A stretch of DNA of 50,592 nt from an uncultured Flavobacteriaceae bacterium (GTDB lineage Bacteria > Bacteroidota > Bacteroidia > Flavobacteriales > Flavobacteriaceae), in NCBI GenBank assembly GCA_947494205.1, contig CANLUH010000027.1:1-50592 (forward strand), given 5' to 3'. How positions within the stretch are numbered: position 1 is the first letter of the stretch; the number at the start of each line of letters is the position of its first letter. This document shows positions 7,839 to 15,815 of this stretch, piece after piece. The position numbers and the translations under genes were made by a program. The notes beneath the pieces were generated by a model. That model searched no databases. It was not told where the DNA came from and saw only the letters and a program-made list of their open reading frames with translations.

Positions 7839-7858
7839 TTGCGTTATTTTTACACAAA
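7838..7858. promoter_or_regulatory. Putative NrtR operator 2 (over -7 and start of Prs-like gene)
   Basis: The 21-bp site has arms TTTGCGT and ACACAAA with a 7-base spacer, fitting TTTGYGT-N7-ACACAAA. It matches the better palindrome at 7890-7910 at 17 of 21 positions. It covers the end of the -7 element and touches the start codon of the kinase gene, so a bound repressor would block transcription. Assignment to NrtR rests on position. Confidence 0.72.
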
Positions 7859-7885
7859 TGTATATTATAATTATAGAGTGACAAA
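7855..7885 (-). promoter_or_regulatory. Bacteroidota-type promoter of the ADP-ribose operon
   Basis: Read on the minus strand, TTTG (7885-7882) lies 19 bases before TACATTTG (7862-7855), matching the -33 TTTG / -7 TAnnTTTG consensus and its spacing. Transcription should begin near 7848, leaving a leader of only about 10 bases before the ATG at 7838. Confidence 0.75.
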
Positions 7886-7889
7886 ATAT

Positions 7890-7910
7890 TTTGTGTAAAA
7901 TTTACACAAA
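7890..7910. promoter_or_regulatory. Putative NrtR operator 1 (upstream of -33)
   Basis: This is a perfect odd palindrome: TTTGTGTAAA, one central A at 7900, TTTACACAAA. It overlaps the last codons and stop of the regulator gene and lies just upstream of the -33 box of the operon promoter. Its centre is 52 bp, about five helical turns, from that of the operator at 7838-7858. Confidence 0.78.
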
Positions 7911-8594
7911 CTTTATTTCGAAGTGGAATCCATCCTTGGCTAAAGCCTTGTATTTATTGGTATTGAAACGAAATAATTTTGCTGGACGACCGCTTCCTGC
8001 TTGGCTCATTTCTCCTGTTTCTTCTATAATACCAAAGCTCATTAGCTTTTTTCTGAAGTTTCTACGGTCGATATCTTTTTCTAAAATGGTAGTATAAAGG
8101 TGTTCTAAATCTGAAAAAGGGAAAGATTTGTTTAATAAATCGAAACCGATAGGTTGGTAGTGTAATTTCGATTTTAATCGTGTTTTAGCTAAATCTAAAA
8201 TGGTTTTATGATCGAATGCTAATTCTGGGATTTCATTAATTGGAAACCATTGTGCTTCTGCCGCATCTGTGGCTGCTTCAATTTTAAAGTGATTGGGTTT
8301 AACGAGTCCGAAATAGCTAATAGAGATGACTCTGTTTCTTGGGTCTCGTTTTGGTTTCCCGAAGGAATATAACTGTTCTAAATAATCGATTTTAACGCCA
8401 GTTTCTTCTTGTAATTCGCGTTCTACTGCTTCTTCTAGAGATTCCTCTTCTAATACCAAACCTCCTGGTAATGCCCAAGTATCTTTAAAGGGTTCTACTC
8501 CTCTTCGTATTAAAAGTACTGATAAGTTTTTTTTAGATTCGTAACCAAACACGACGGCATCTACGGCTACTTTAATATCTTGAATCACTCCCAT
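7902..8594 (-). CDS. nrtR: NrtR-type Nudix transcriptional regulator
   Basis: The 230-residue protein has an N-terminal Nudix domain and a C-terminal winged-helix domain, the layout of NrtR, which represses NAD-metabolism genes and is released by ADP-ribose. The Nudix box GLVLEEE...RELQEETGV (about 45-67) is complete, unlike in many NrtR proteins where it has decayed, so ADP-ribose hydrolysis to AMP and ribose 5-phosphate is possible. The winged-helix part includes RRNFRKKLMSFGIIEETG and ends GRPAKLFRF. I chose the ATG at 8594; an upstream frame from 8672 would add 26 hydrophobic residues that run across the operator and a terminator. It leads the locus, with its own palindrome and promoter. 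Confidence 0.9.
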   Translation of the reverse strand: MGVIQDIKVAVDAVVFGYESKKNLSVLLIRRGVEPFKDTWALPGGLVLEEESLEEAVERELQEETGVKIDYLEQLYSFGKPKRDPRNRVISISYFGLVKPNHFKIEAATDAAEAQWFPINEIPELAFDHKTILDLAKTRLKSKLHYQPIGFDLLNKSFPFSDLEHLYTTILEKDIDRRNFRKKLMSFGIIEETGEMSQAGSGRPAKLFRFNTNKYKALAKDGFHFEIKFV

Positions 8595-8596
8595 TA

Positions 8597-8617
8597 TTTG
8601 CGTATTTATAACACAAA
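8597..8617. promoter_or_regulatory. Putative NrtR operator 3 (in front of nrtR)
   Basis: Arms TTTGCGT and ACACAAA are separated by 7 bases, the same pattern as the two sites before the kinase gene. It overlaps the 3' half of the -7 element and ends 2 bases before the nrtR ATG, which suggests autoregulation. Confidence 0.72.
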
Positions 8618-8621
8618 TATA
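8614..8621 (-). promoter_or_regulatory. nrtR promoter -7 element
   Basis: TATATTTG on the minus strand matches TAnnTTTG. The start codon at 8594 would leave a leader of roughly 13 bases. No clear -33 TTTG was seen 19-21 bases upstream. Confidence 0.55.
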
Positions 8622-8643
8622 AGTATGATTTTTTATTAAAAGT

Positions 8644-8682
8644 AAAAAAAGCATAAAAGGGAATCGCAACACCCTTTTATGC
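8644..8682 (-). terminator. Rho-independent terminator of the lipoprotein gene
   Basis: On the minus strand an 11-bp perfect stem GCATAAAAGGG / CCCTTTTATGC with a 10-base loop is followed by seven T. It lies 12 bases after the stop of the lipoprotein gene at 8694 and insulates the nrtR promoter. Confidence 0.88.
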
Positions 8683-8693
8683 CTCGAAATTAT

Positions 8694-9341
8694 TTAATCA
8701 AAATTTTGTAAACTCGTAACCTTAGTTAGCATGTCTCCCCACACTAGCTCTAATGCTTCGTATGAACCTGGCTCAACATTTAATTCGGTTCTACAGCTTG
8801 CAATCATATCATCGATTTTATCTTCTATTACCGCATAATTATGAATTTCTTTTTCCTCAAATAGTATCTTTACATCAAAATTATCTTTAAAAGCATAAAA
8901 TACTTTTTTTACTAGTTCAGCTGATGTTACATCATTACCCAAAACCGAATAATCCATAAGAATTGAGTCGAAGTTTTTATTAGTGTTTTTTTCTTTTATT
9001 GGTATTAACCACAATGCAACACCATCTCCTACTTTTTTGTTATTTCTTATTCCATAATATTCTCCATCAAGAAATAAAAAACCTAAAGCGTGTAATTTTT
9101 CGAATTGTTTACTTTCTTCTGGAAACTCAGCATTCTCAGAACTCGTAATTAAATGCAATTCTTCAAATGTTGGTTTTTTAGAGTTAAAAATAAACTTAAG
9201 ATAAATGTTTTTTGGTTCTTTAGATAGTATTTCTTTTGCTACTTCATTATCTGTTTTAGAAGCAGAAATTTCTTGTTTACATCCAACAATTAATAAGCTT
9301 AAAGATAGAATGAATAATAATTTCAAATGTTTTGTTTTCAT
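8694..9341 (-). CDS. Lipoprotein of unknown function
   Basis: The 215-residue protein begins with a lipoprotein signal ending LLIVGC (C21), so the mature protein is probably anchored to the outer or inner membrane. The rest is soluble, acidic and alpha/beta in look, with no motif I recognise. It is a single-gene unit: a 128-bp gap precedes it, and a strong terminator follows it, separating it from the ADP-ribose locus. Nothing ties it to that locus. Confidence 0.75.
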   Translation of the reverse strand: MKTKHLKLLFILSLSLLIVGCKQEISASKTDNEVAKEILSKEPKNIYLKFIFNSKKPTFEELHLITSSENAEFPEESKQFEKLHALGFLFLDGEYYGIRNNKKVGDGVALWLIPIKEKNTNKNFDSILMDYSVLGNDVTSAELVKKVFYAFKDNFDVKILFEEKEIHNYAVIEDKIDDMIASCRTELNVEPGSYEALELVWGDMLTKVTSLQNFD

Positions 9342-9469
9342 AATAGTACAATGTTTATATTCTAAGTTATAGGGTTAATTACCCATCACTAATATGGATA
9401 CATATTTAAAATTCATTACCCTATTATTTTGATTAAATACTTGAAAATACTACTTCTGTAATTTTATTT

Positions 9470-10735
9470 TTAAAAATATTGCCCAATTCCAAACACTAAT
9501 CCTTTAGTGGCATCTGGTGTAACGCCTATACCATAATCGATTCTAAAAATAGCATTAAATATTTGTTTGTGTATAAAACGAAGTCCTACGCCTGGGTAGA
9601 CACGTATGTTTTGCGAATCGCTAAAATCGCCTAAATCGCCTCCTGGGTTTCTCCAAGTTCCGGCATCTACAAAAGCATTTCCTTGTAGCGAAAACCATCC
9701 TTTCTCGTATAATGTGTGTCTGTATTCTGTATTTAAAACAATGGCTCCTGTTCCTCTATCTATAATATTACCAACACCTCTAACATTTAAATTGTTGTCT
9801 ACAGAAAATGGTGCAAATGGTGTATCGTCGTTTGTAGAAAAACCAACACGCAGCCTGCTCGCCCAATTGCCTTTATCTCCTAATCTAGCATAATATATAA
9901 AGTCGTTCCAACCAATAACAAATTCTGGTAACTCATCGCTTGTAGATGTTACATATTGAAAGTTAAGTGAGCTTTTAAATCCTTTTACATATTGGTAATC
10001 GTAATCTAAGTTATTGTACTCGTAAATAAATTTATAGAGTAGTTTTTTTACATTTAATGCTAAGGGTACTGCTGAATTGGTTGCTCCTGATTTATATTCG
10101 TAGTCTTCGGAAAAGTAATTAATTCCGGCTTCTATTCTATTATGAAAGTTTATTTGATGAAGTCCTAAAACTTCATAAGACGTATTTCTATATTTATATT
10201 CTGCTGAAGTATTATCGAAAAAAACAGGTTCTTGTGTGGTTAAATCTTGATGATTTATGGCCAACCCAAATTTCCTGCTAAAGAGAAAAGGTGCTCTAAA
10301 ATTGATACCGTAACTACTGTAAATATCTTTTTGGTAGAAGCCTCCAAACGTCATATTTCTACCTAGCAAATTAAACTCGTACAACCCCAATCTATAAGCA
10401 AATTCGCCTTCATTAGAAGTGTAGATATTTGCAGATGGTATTATAGTAAAGTTCTCTTCTATATTATAGAATACATTGTATTCATTATCATGAGAATAAA
10501 ATACTTGATAATAAGCATGTGCTACAGATGGTAAACGTTTTAAAAGTCGTATATCTTTTTCCATAGCAACAGAATCTAATACACTCCCCGCTTTTACTAA
10601 TGCTATTTTTTTTACAAAAGCTGTTTTTATTTTTTTGTTCCCTTGTACTTTTAAATCACCAACTATTTTATCTTGGCAAAAACCATTGTACGCAAAAATT
10701 CCAAAAAATAAGACTAAAAAAAATGATTTCTTCAT
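9470..10735 (-). CDS. Omp85/TamA-like outer-membrane beta-barrel protein
   Basis: A signal peptide (about 1-20, ending GFCQ) is followed by one POTRA-like segment (about 22-90: VGDLKVQGNKKIKTAFVKK ... IEENF). The rest is a C-terminal beta-barrel with alternating aromatic strands ending in GIGQYF, a terminal Phe as expected for BamA recognition. The length of 421 suggests a small Omp85 member, shorter than BamA or TamA, perhaps a patatin-less or lipid-export relative. Its ATG overlaps the stop of the lipoprotein gene upstream by one base, so the two proteins may work together at the outer membrane. Confidence 0.82.
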   Translation of the reverse strand: MKKSFFLVLFFGIFAYNGFCQDKIVGDLKVQGNKKIKTAFVKKIALVKAGSVLDSVAMEKDIRLLKRLPSVAHAYYQVFYSHDNEYNVFYNIEENFTIIPSANIYTSNEGEFAYRLGLYEFNLLGRNMTFGGFYQKDIYSSYGINFRAPFLFSRKFGLAINHQDLTTQEPVFFDNTSAEYKYRNTSYEVLGLHQINFHNRIEAGINYFSEDYEYKSGATNSAVPLALNVKKLLYKFIYEYNNLDYDYQYVKGFKSSLNFQYVTSTSDELPEFVIGWNDFIYYARLGDKGNWASRLRVGFSTNDDTPFAPFSVDNNLNVRGVGNIIDRGTGAIVLNTEYRHTLYEKGWFSLQGNAFVDAGTWRNPGGDLGDFSDSQNIRVYPGVGLRFIHKQIFNAIFRIDYGIGVTPDATKGLVFGIGQYF

Positions 10736-11466
10736 TACTCTGTTATAAACGATTTTTGCACCACTAAATTAACCCAATTATCTAAACTAACGTCCATTAA
10801 TGTAAAATTATAGTTTGTATTACTAACTAAAGCTGGTGGTGTTCCTTGTGTTATATTTAATACAACATTTGAGGTGTTGTAATACTGAAATAGATTCTCG
10901 TTAGTATAGGTTCCGGATATTAAATTGTTTTCAGTATCTGATAGTACTTGAAAATAAATAGCAGTATCACCAATAGCATTTGTTACCCAACTAAATTTAG
11001 GCATTAATGCTTCTTCTTGATTAATAGTAACGTCATCATTCCAAACCGTAGACTTTACCAATTGTTTTGTTCTAATAGGATTAGATAGTTTTACTTCTCC
11101 ATCTAATTCGTAAGTAATAACAATCCATTTTTCTACGGAAGGTGTTGTTCTAAAAAAACGTAAATAACCATTAAAAAAAGGATTACTTTCTAAACCTATT
11201 CTTTTATAATTTTCAAAGTTGGAATTAACTACAGTTTCATCTTCAGTTTCAAAATACTGAATATTTGTAGCACCTTCTTCTGGATATAAAAAAGTTAATA
11301 CTGCATTGGTATTTCCTTCGCTTGCCGCACACGCAATTACAGCTCCACTTTCTATGGTACGTCCACTTACATAATCGCCTAATGTATTAATTGCAGCAAC
11401 ACTATCGTTATCACTTGAACATGATACTACTATAATTAGGATTATTATAAATTTTAACGTTTTCAT
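10735..11466 (-). CDS. Lipoprotein, possible partner of the Omp85-like barrel
   Basis: The 243-residue protein has a lipoprotein signal ending IIVVSC (C16), followed by a Ser/Asp linker. The mature part is rich in beta-strand-like segments and has no conserved catalytic motif that I can see. The stop codon overlaps the ATG of the Omp85-like gene, a strong sign of translational coupling. A role as an accessory lipoprotein of that barrel, or as its substrate, is plausible but unproven. Confidence 0.72.
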   Translation of the reverse strand: MKTLKFIIILIIVVSCSSDNDSVAAINTLGDYVSGRTIESGAVIACAASEGNTNAVLTFLYPEEGATNIQYFETEDETVVNSNFENYKRIGLESNPFFNGYLRFFRTTPSVEKWIVITYELDGEVKLSNPIRTKQLVKSTVWNDDVTINQEEALMPKFSWVTNAIGDTAIYFQVLSDTENNLISGTYTNENLFQYYNTSNVVLNITQGTPPALVSNTNYNFTLMDVSLDNWVNLVVQKSFITE

Positions 11467-11516
11467 GTTTAATATCTACTCTTATTTATTAGTTACATGA
11501 AACTTATAAAGTTTAC

Positions 11517-12515
11517 TTAATGTAACGCATAATGACTTTTTATTACTTCCTCTACAGGTTTATTCTGTGGTGTAAATCGAGAATTATCCTCGCCTCCTGA
11601 GGCTTCATGGTTATGATACCATTTCCAGATAAATCCTCCTGCAAACCAATCTTCTTTCCAAAACGTATCGAACAATGCTTTTGTAGTATTCGTTTGCGCT
11701 TCTAGGTTTACACTGGTCATACTTCTATCTGATTTCCAAGGTTCTTTTCCTGAAAAATCGACACTTCGGTAACCAAACTCTGTAAACAAAATAGGTTTAT
11801 CGTACTTTAGGGACATTCCTTTTATGGTTTCCTTATGTGCGTTCCACCCTTCTAAACATTCTTCTACAGTTGGCGTCTTACTTATACTAACAGGAAAGTA
11901 AGCATCTACCCCAATAAAATCTAAACTTTCCCAAAAAGGTGTACGTTTAAATTCGTCCCAATTGGCCGCATATGTTAGTTTTCCTTTATACCTTTTTTTA
12001 ATTTCTACAATTAGAGTTTTCCAGTATTTTGGCCTATTTGCTATAAATTGTTCTAATTCAGTTCCTATACAGAAGACCTCAGCATTTATTTCTTGTGCTA
12101 AATCGGCATAGTCTAATATAAATGTAGAGTAAGAGGTTTCCAGTATTTTCCAATCGGCTTCCGTTTCCATTTTAATATAACCTGTAAACTCGCCACGCCA
12201 AACCCATATTTGTGGTTTTAGCATTATTTTAATGTCCTTTGCTTTTAGTGTTTCTGCATATTGTTTGGCACCTTTTCTAGATTCTCCAAACCATTGTCTG
12301 TCTGAGTTATATTTTACTTCTGGATGTTGTAAGTTTTTAATGTAACCAAATGGCATAACTGCTGCATAATTAGCATTTACATTAACTACTGGGTTTACAT
12401 GTACATCGCTAACAGGAATTCCTGAAGCAACAAAACTTACTCCATTAATTTTTGAAGTTTGTGCTGTACAGGATTGTATTAAAAGGCATAAAAAAAGGAG
12501 TTTAATGTATTTCAT
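11517..12515 (-). CDS. GH113-like glycoside hydrolase (beta-mannanase type), lipoprotein
   Basis: A lipoprotein signal ends LLIQSC (C16). The remaining 316 residues form a TIM barrel of the GH113 sort, with WVWRGEF (104-110), GTELEQF (151-157; E153 as acid/base) and FTEFGYRS (244-251; E246 as nucleophile), then GGFIWKWYHNHE near the end. GH113 enzymes cleave beta-1,4-mannan, but many Bacteroidota homologues of this compact type are uncharacterised. No SusCD pair, transporter or second hydrolase is adjacent, so this is not a classic polysaccharide-utilisation locus. A role in cell-surface glycan turnover is as likely as feeding. Confidence 0.82.
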   Translation of the reverse strand: MKYIKLLFLCLLIQSCTAQTSKINGVSFVASGIPVSDVHVNPVVNVNANYAAVMPFGYIKNLQHPEVKYNSDRQWFGESRKGAKQYAETLKAKDIKIMLKPQIWVWRGEFTGYIKMETEADWKILETSYSTFILDYADLAQEINAEVFCIGTELEQFIANRPKYWKTLIVEIKKRYKGKLTYAANWDEFKRTPFWESLDFIGVDAYFPVSISKTPTVEECLEGWNAHKETIKGMSLKYDKPILFTEFGYRSVDFSGKEPWKSDRSMTSVNLEAQTNTTKALFDTFWKEDWFAGGFIWKWYHNHEASGGEDNSRFTPQNKPVEEVIKSHYALH

Positions 12516-12555
12516 TTTTACGTGATTATATTAAACTCCCAATTTACTATTTATA

Positions 12556-13479
12556 CTATAATAAAGCTCTTAAACCAATGCTAAAAGTTTGTCCTAATCC
12601 TTGAAAATTATTTCCTCTTATAAATTTACCGTAAGAAGCTTCAACATTTAATGTTTTTGTTAGTTGGTACTTTCCTCCAAACCCTAATTGTGTATAGTTT
12701 TGCTCGAAGTTATTTCCTAAATCTATTAAGAAAGCTTGTTGTGCATTAACAAAAATAGTAGACTTAGCCGATGGAAAGTAACTTAAAAAGGCACTTAATG
12801 GTAAAAATAAACTGTTATTAGCAAAACGCTCTCCTACATTTACTGCTTCTCCACTTTCTGCTGCTTCTTCTGCAGATTCTCCAAAATTAAATCCGAAATC
12901 TGCTTCTGTAAATATTTGCCAATCTCCTCCTCCAAATGTTTTATCGTAGAAAAATTTAGTTTCCCAGAATGTACTTCTTTTATCTAAATATACTCCTGGT
13001 TCATCTTTAAATATTGGTAAATATAACGAACTTGTAAAAGAGAAATTAGGCACATTTGCAAATGGTTGTACTCTAATAGATGGCGCTATAGTTGTAAAAC
13101 CACTACGAGAATCTACTCCATTATTGTCGAAACTAAAAACACTTGTTGCGCTTTGCCCGTTAAATGTATTAGCTCTAATTTGAAATACTAATCCCACGTT
13201 AATTCTAGAATTATTACTTACACCTGTGTAAATTTCTGTTGTATTTGTAAAGAAACTCTCTCTAGGAATATCGAAAGATTCTCCAGTTCCTGCACCTGTA
13301 GCCTTTGTTTGTGTATATAAACTGTTGAAAAACTTAATATCCCACTGTCCTTTATTTAATAGTTTTGAAGGTGTAAATTCCTGTATGTTACTCCTTGTTG
13401 TTGTGTCTTCTGTATCTTCTTGAGAAAACCCTAAAAAACCTGTGGCTAATGCTATGGCTAATACTGCTATTTTTTTCAT
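12556..13479 (-). CDS. Predicted outer-membrane beta-barrel protein
   Basis: The 307-residue protein has a cleavable signal peptide (LAIALATGFLGFSQ, about 6-19) and an acidic linker. After that come amphipathic strands with turns such as GVSNNSRINVGLVFQIRAN and a C-terminal strand ending SIGLRALL. It resembles the 'transporter'/porin-like barrels often annotated in Flavobacteriaceae. No catalytic motif is visible. It lies 40 bases upstream of the glycosidase gene in the same direction and could be co-transcribed with it. Confidence 0.72.
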   Translation of the reverse strand: MKKIAVLAIALATGFLGFSQEDTEDTTTRSNIQEFTPSKLLNKGQWDIKFFNSLYTQTKATGAGTGESFDIPRESFFTNTTEIYTGVSNNSRINVGLVFQIRANTFNGQSATSVFSFDNNGVDSRSGFTTIAPSIRVQPFANVPNFSFTSSLYLPIFKDEPGVYLDKRSTFWETKFFYDKTFGGGDWQIFTEADFGFNFGESAEEAAESGEAVNVGERFANNSLFLPLSAFLSYFPSAKSTIFVNAQQAFLIDLGNNFEQNYTQLGFGGKYQLTKTLNVEASYGKFIRGNNFQGLGQTFSIGLRALL

Positions 13480-13567
13480 AATTGTTGATTTGTATTCTCT
13501 CCTTACTTTTAGAGAGTTTTTAATGTTTTATTTAATTGTTTTAAATTTTAATCTGCTTTTTTAGCAG

Positions 13568-13587
13568 ATTCCCGCTTTCGCGGGAAT
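13568..13587. repeat. Short hairpin repeat
   Basis: ATTCCCGC / GCGGGAAT closes a TTTC loop (GAAA on the minus strand). It is the same family as 1566-1585 with a paired T-A to C-G change in the stem. It sits 2 bases after the stop of the DUF547 gene and may also act as its transcript end. Confidence 0.68.
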
Positions 13588-13588
13588 G

Positions 13589-14305
13589 TTATTGTTTATT
13601 TACATTCCAGTTATACTCAAAGTAACTTAACTTAGATTTCGCTGGCACTTTTTCTGTTCTGTATTTGTTTATAAAGTCTATCTCTGTCATACCATTCATA
13701 GTAAAATCTTCTTTATACCATTCTAATATTTTAGATCCCGAAATTCTTTTTTTCTTAGCATTTACTTTAATAAAGTAATCGCCATTAAATGCTAAAACTG
13801 TTTGTTTTTCTAATTGTGCATCTAAAGTACTTGGCAAATAGGCCTTGTTAATTAAAGGAGGACAACCTACTGCACCACATACTAATACAAAGTGAAAACG
13901 AGCATCTTTAAATTGAGCACGTAATAGTTTATGTTCTATATCGTTTAATGTAATGTTCTTGCCTGCTAAACTATGCTTAGTTCCATCGAAAAATCCTTTG
14001 TGATCTAATGGTGATTTTGTTGGATACTTATCTACGATACTCTTTATTACTGTTAAGTTATATGCATTAATCCAAAAGGCTTGGTAGTTATTAGCATCGT
14101 TTTTAGAAACCGAAATACCTTCCGCCATTTTTAAAACCTCGTCTAATGCTGTTCTATCCTTTTTAATAGTAGCATACGCCACTTTTCCGTTAGCAACATT
14201 TTCTTTAAAGAAAGCATCTGCCTTATTAAAAAATGTGTTTAAGTCCTGAGCCTTGGCAGAAACGCTTCCTAATAAGACTGCTAATATGATGATTACTTTT
14301 TTCAT
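13589..14305 (-). CDS. DUF547 secreted protein
   Basis: DUF547 proteins share FWINAYNL and CGAVGCPPL; both are present (about 71-78 and 143-151). The family is widespread, may be thiol- or protease-like, and has no firm function. I chose the ATG at 14305 (238 aa), which opens directly with a signal peptide (KKVIIILAVLLGSVSAKAQ). The longer frame from 14356 puts 17 charged residues in front of that signal. The gene stands alone, divergent from the FAD oxidoreductase. Confidence 0.88.
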   Translation of the reverse strand: MKKVIIILAVLLGSVSAKAQDLNTFFNKADAFFKENVANGKVAYATIKKDRTALDEVLKMAEGISVSKNDANNYQAFWINAYNLTVIKSIVDKYPTKSPLDHKGFFDGTKHSLAGKNITLNDIEHKLLRAQFKDARFHFVLVCGAVGCPPLINKAYLPSTLDAQLEKQTVLAFNGDYFIKVNAKKKRISGSKILEWYKEDFTMNGMTEIDFINKYRTEKVPAKSKLSYFEYNWNVNKQ

Positions 14306-14505
14306 TATTTTCAATTTAAATGTGTTTAACAGTTCCCTAAGTCTGTTTAATTTCAATAAACTTTCAAAAAAAATAAAAAAAATTGCCGTCTTTCATCTTG
14401 CAAAAACCTTACAGCTTTTTTTAATTTATATTTATTCTAAATACCTGAATCATTTTAAGTTATTACCTTTAGTTTCGACCAAACGCATCATAACCACGAA
14501 AAATT

Positions 14506-15804
14506 ATGGAACACATTGTTATTATAGGAAACGGAATCTCTGGCGTAACTGTCGCTAGACATATTAGAAAATTATCCGATAAACAAATCACTATAGTTTC
14601 TGCGGAAACAGATTATTTTTTCTCAAGAACAGCGCTTATGTACATATACATGGGACACATGAAGTTTGAGCATACACAGCCTTATGAGAATCATTTTTGG
14701 GAAAAGAATAGAATAAACCTAAAGAAAGGGTATGTAAATACTATTGATACGGATTCTAAAACACTTCACTTTGCCGAAGGCGATGCTATTACATACGATA
14801 AATTAGTTATAGCAACTGGTAGTAAACCTAATAAGTTTGGTTGGCCTGGTCAAGATTTAAATGGTGCGCAAGGTTTATATAGCAAACAAGATTTAGATGC
14901 TTTAGAAGTTAATGCACCTAATAAAAATGTTTGTAAACGCGCAGTTATTGTAGGCGGCGGATTAATTGGTATTGAATTAGCCGAAATGCTAAATTCTAGA
15001 AGTATCCCTGTCACCTTTTTAGTTAGAGAAAATAGTTTTTGGAATGGTGTTTTACCTGAAGGTGAAAGTGCTATGATTAATAGACATATAAAAAACCACC
15101 ATATCGATTTAAGATTAGGGGTTAACTTAAAAGAAATTAAAGACGATGGTAATGGCAATGTTAAGTCTATTGTTATTACCGAAACTGGTGAAGAAATAGA
15201 CTGTAATGTTGTGGGGTTAACCGCAGGAGTTTCTCCTAATATAGGTTTTATTAAAGACTCTACTATTGAAACCAATCGTGGCGTTCTAGTAAATAGATTA
15301 TTAGAAACCAACGTAAAAGATGTATACGCTATTGGTGATTGTGCCGAACAGCGAGAAGCTATTGGACAACGTAGACCTATTGAAGCCGTTTGGTATACAG
15401 GAAGAATGATGGGAGAAACCTTAGCGCAAACTATTTGCGGTAATGCTACAGAATATAAACCTGGACATTGGTTTAACTCTGCTAAGTTTTTAGATATAGA
15501 ATACCAAACCTATGGTTGGGTATTTTCTAAGCCTAGAGAAAATGAAGCTCATTTTCACTGGAAGCATGAAGACGATACGAAATGTATTACTGTTTGCTAC
15601 GATACTACAAATAATCAGTTTTTAGGAATAAATACATTTGGTATTAGAATGCGTCATGAAATATTTGACCGTTGGCTCACCGAAAAACGCGATGTAGATT
15701 ATGTTATGCAAAACTTAGAAAAAGCCAATTTTGACCCAGAATTCTACAAGCATTTCGAGAAAGATATTCTTGCGGCCTACCAAAACAATTTACAAACTGC
15801 CTAA
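14506..15804 (+). CDS. FAD-dependent NAD(P)H oxidoreductase
   Basis: The 432-residue protein is a two-dinucleotide-fold flavoprotein of the nitrite/rubredoxin-reductase type. It shows an N-terminal FAD loop IIGNGISGVTVAR (6-18), ATGSKPN, a second NAD(P) loop VIVGGGLIGIELAE (about 147-160) and the flavin-binding YAIGDCAEQ (about 274-282). The C-terminal 110 residues are an extension. The polyferredoxin gene starts 11 bases downstream, so this enzyme probably passes electrons from NAD(P)H to the membrane iron-sulphur protein or the reverse. No terminal reductase is present next to the pair. Confidence 0.88.
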   Translation: MEHIVIIGNGISGVTVARHIRKLSDKQITIVSAETDYFFSRTALMYIYMGHMKFEHTQPYENHFWEKNRINLKKGYVNTIDTDSKTLHFAEGDAITYDKLVIATGSKPNKFGWPGQDLNGAQGLYSKQDLDALEVNAPNKNVCKRAVIVGGGLIGIELAEMLNSRSIPVTFLVRENSFWNGVLPEGESAMINRHIKNHHIDLRLGVNLKEIKDDGNGNVKSIVITETGEEIDCNVVGLTAGVSPNIGFIKDSTIETNRGVLVNRLLETNVKDVYAIGDCAEQREAIGQRRPIEAVWYTGRMMGETLAQTICGNATEYKPGHWFNSAKFLDIEYQTYGWVFSKPRENEAHFHWKHEDDTKCITVCYDTTNNQFLGINTFGIRMRHEIFDRWLTEKRDVDYVMQNLEKANFDPEFYKHFEKDILAAYQNNLQTA

Positions 15805-15815
15805 ACCAAAATAAA

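Noticed and set aside
6987-8594. Complete phage-type NAD+ reconstitution pathway
   Set aside because: The kinase-like gene is there, but no nicotinamide transferase gene is in the locus or window.
8595-8672. Longer start for nrtR
   Set aside because: It would translate the operator, the -7 element and part of a terminator as a 26-residue hydrophobic tail.
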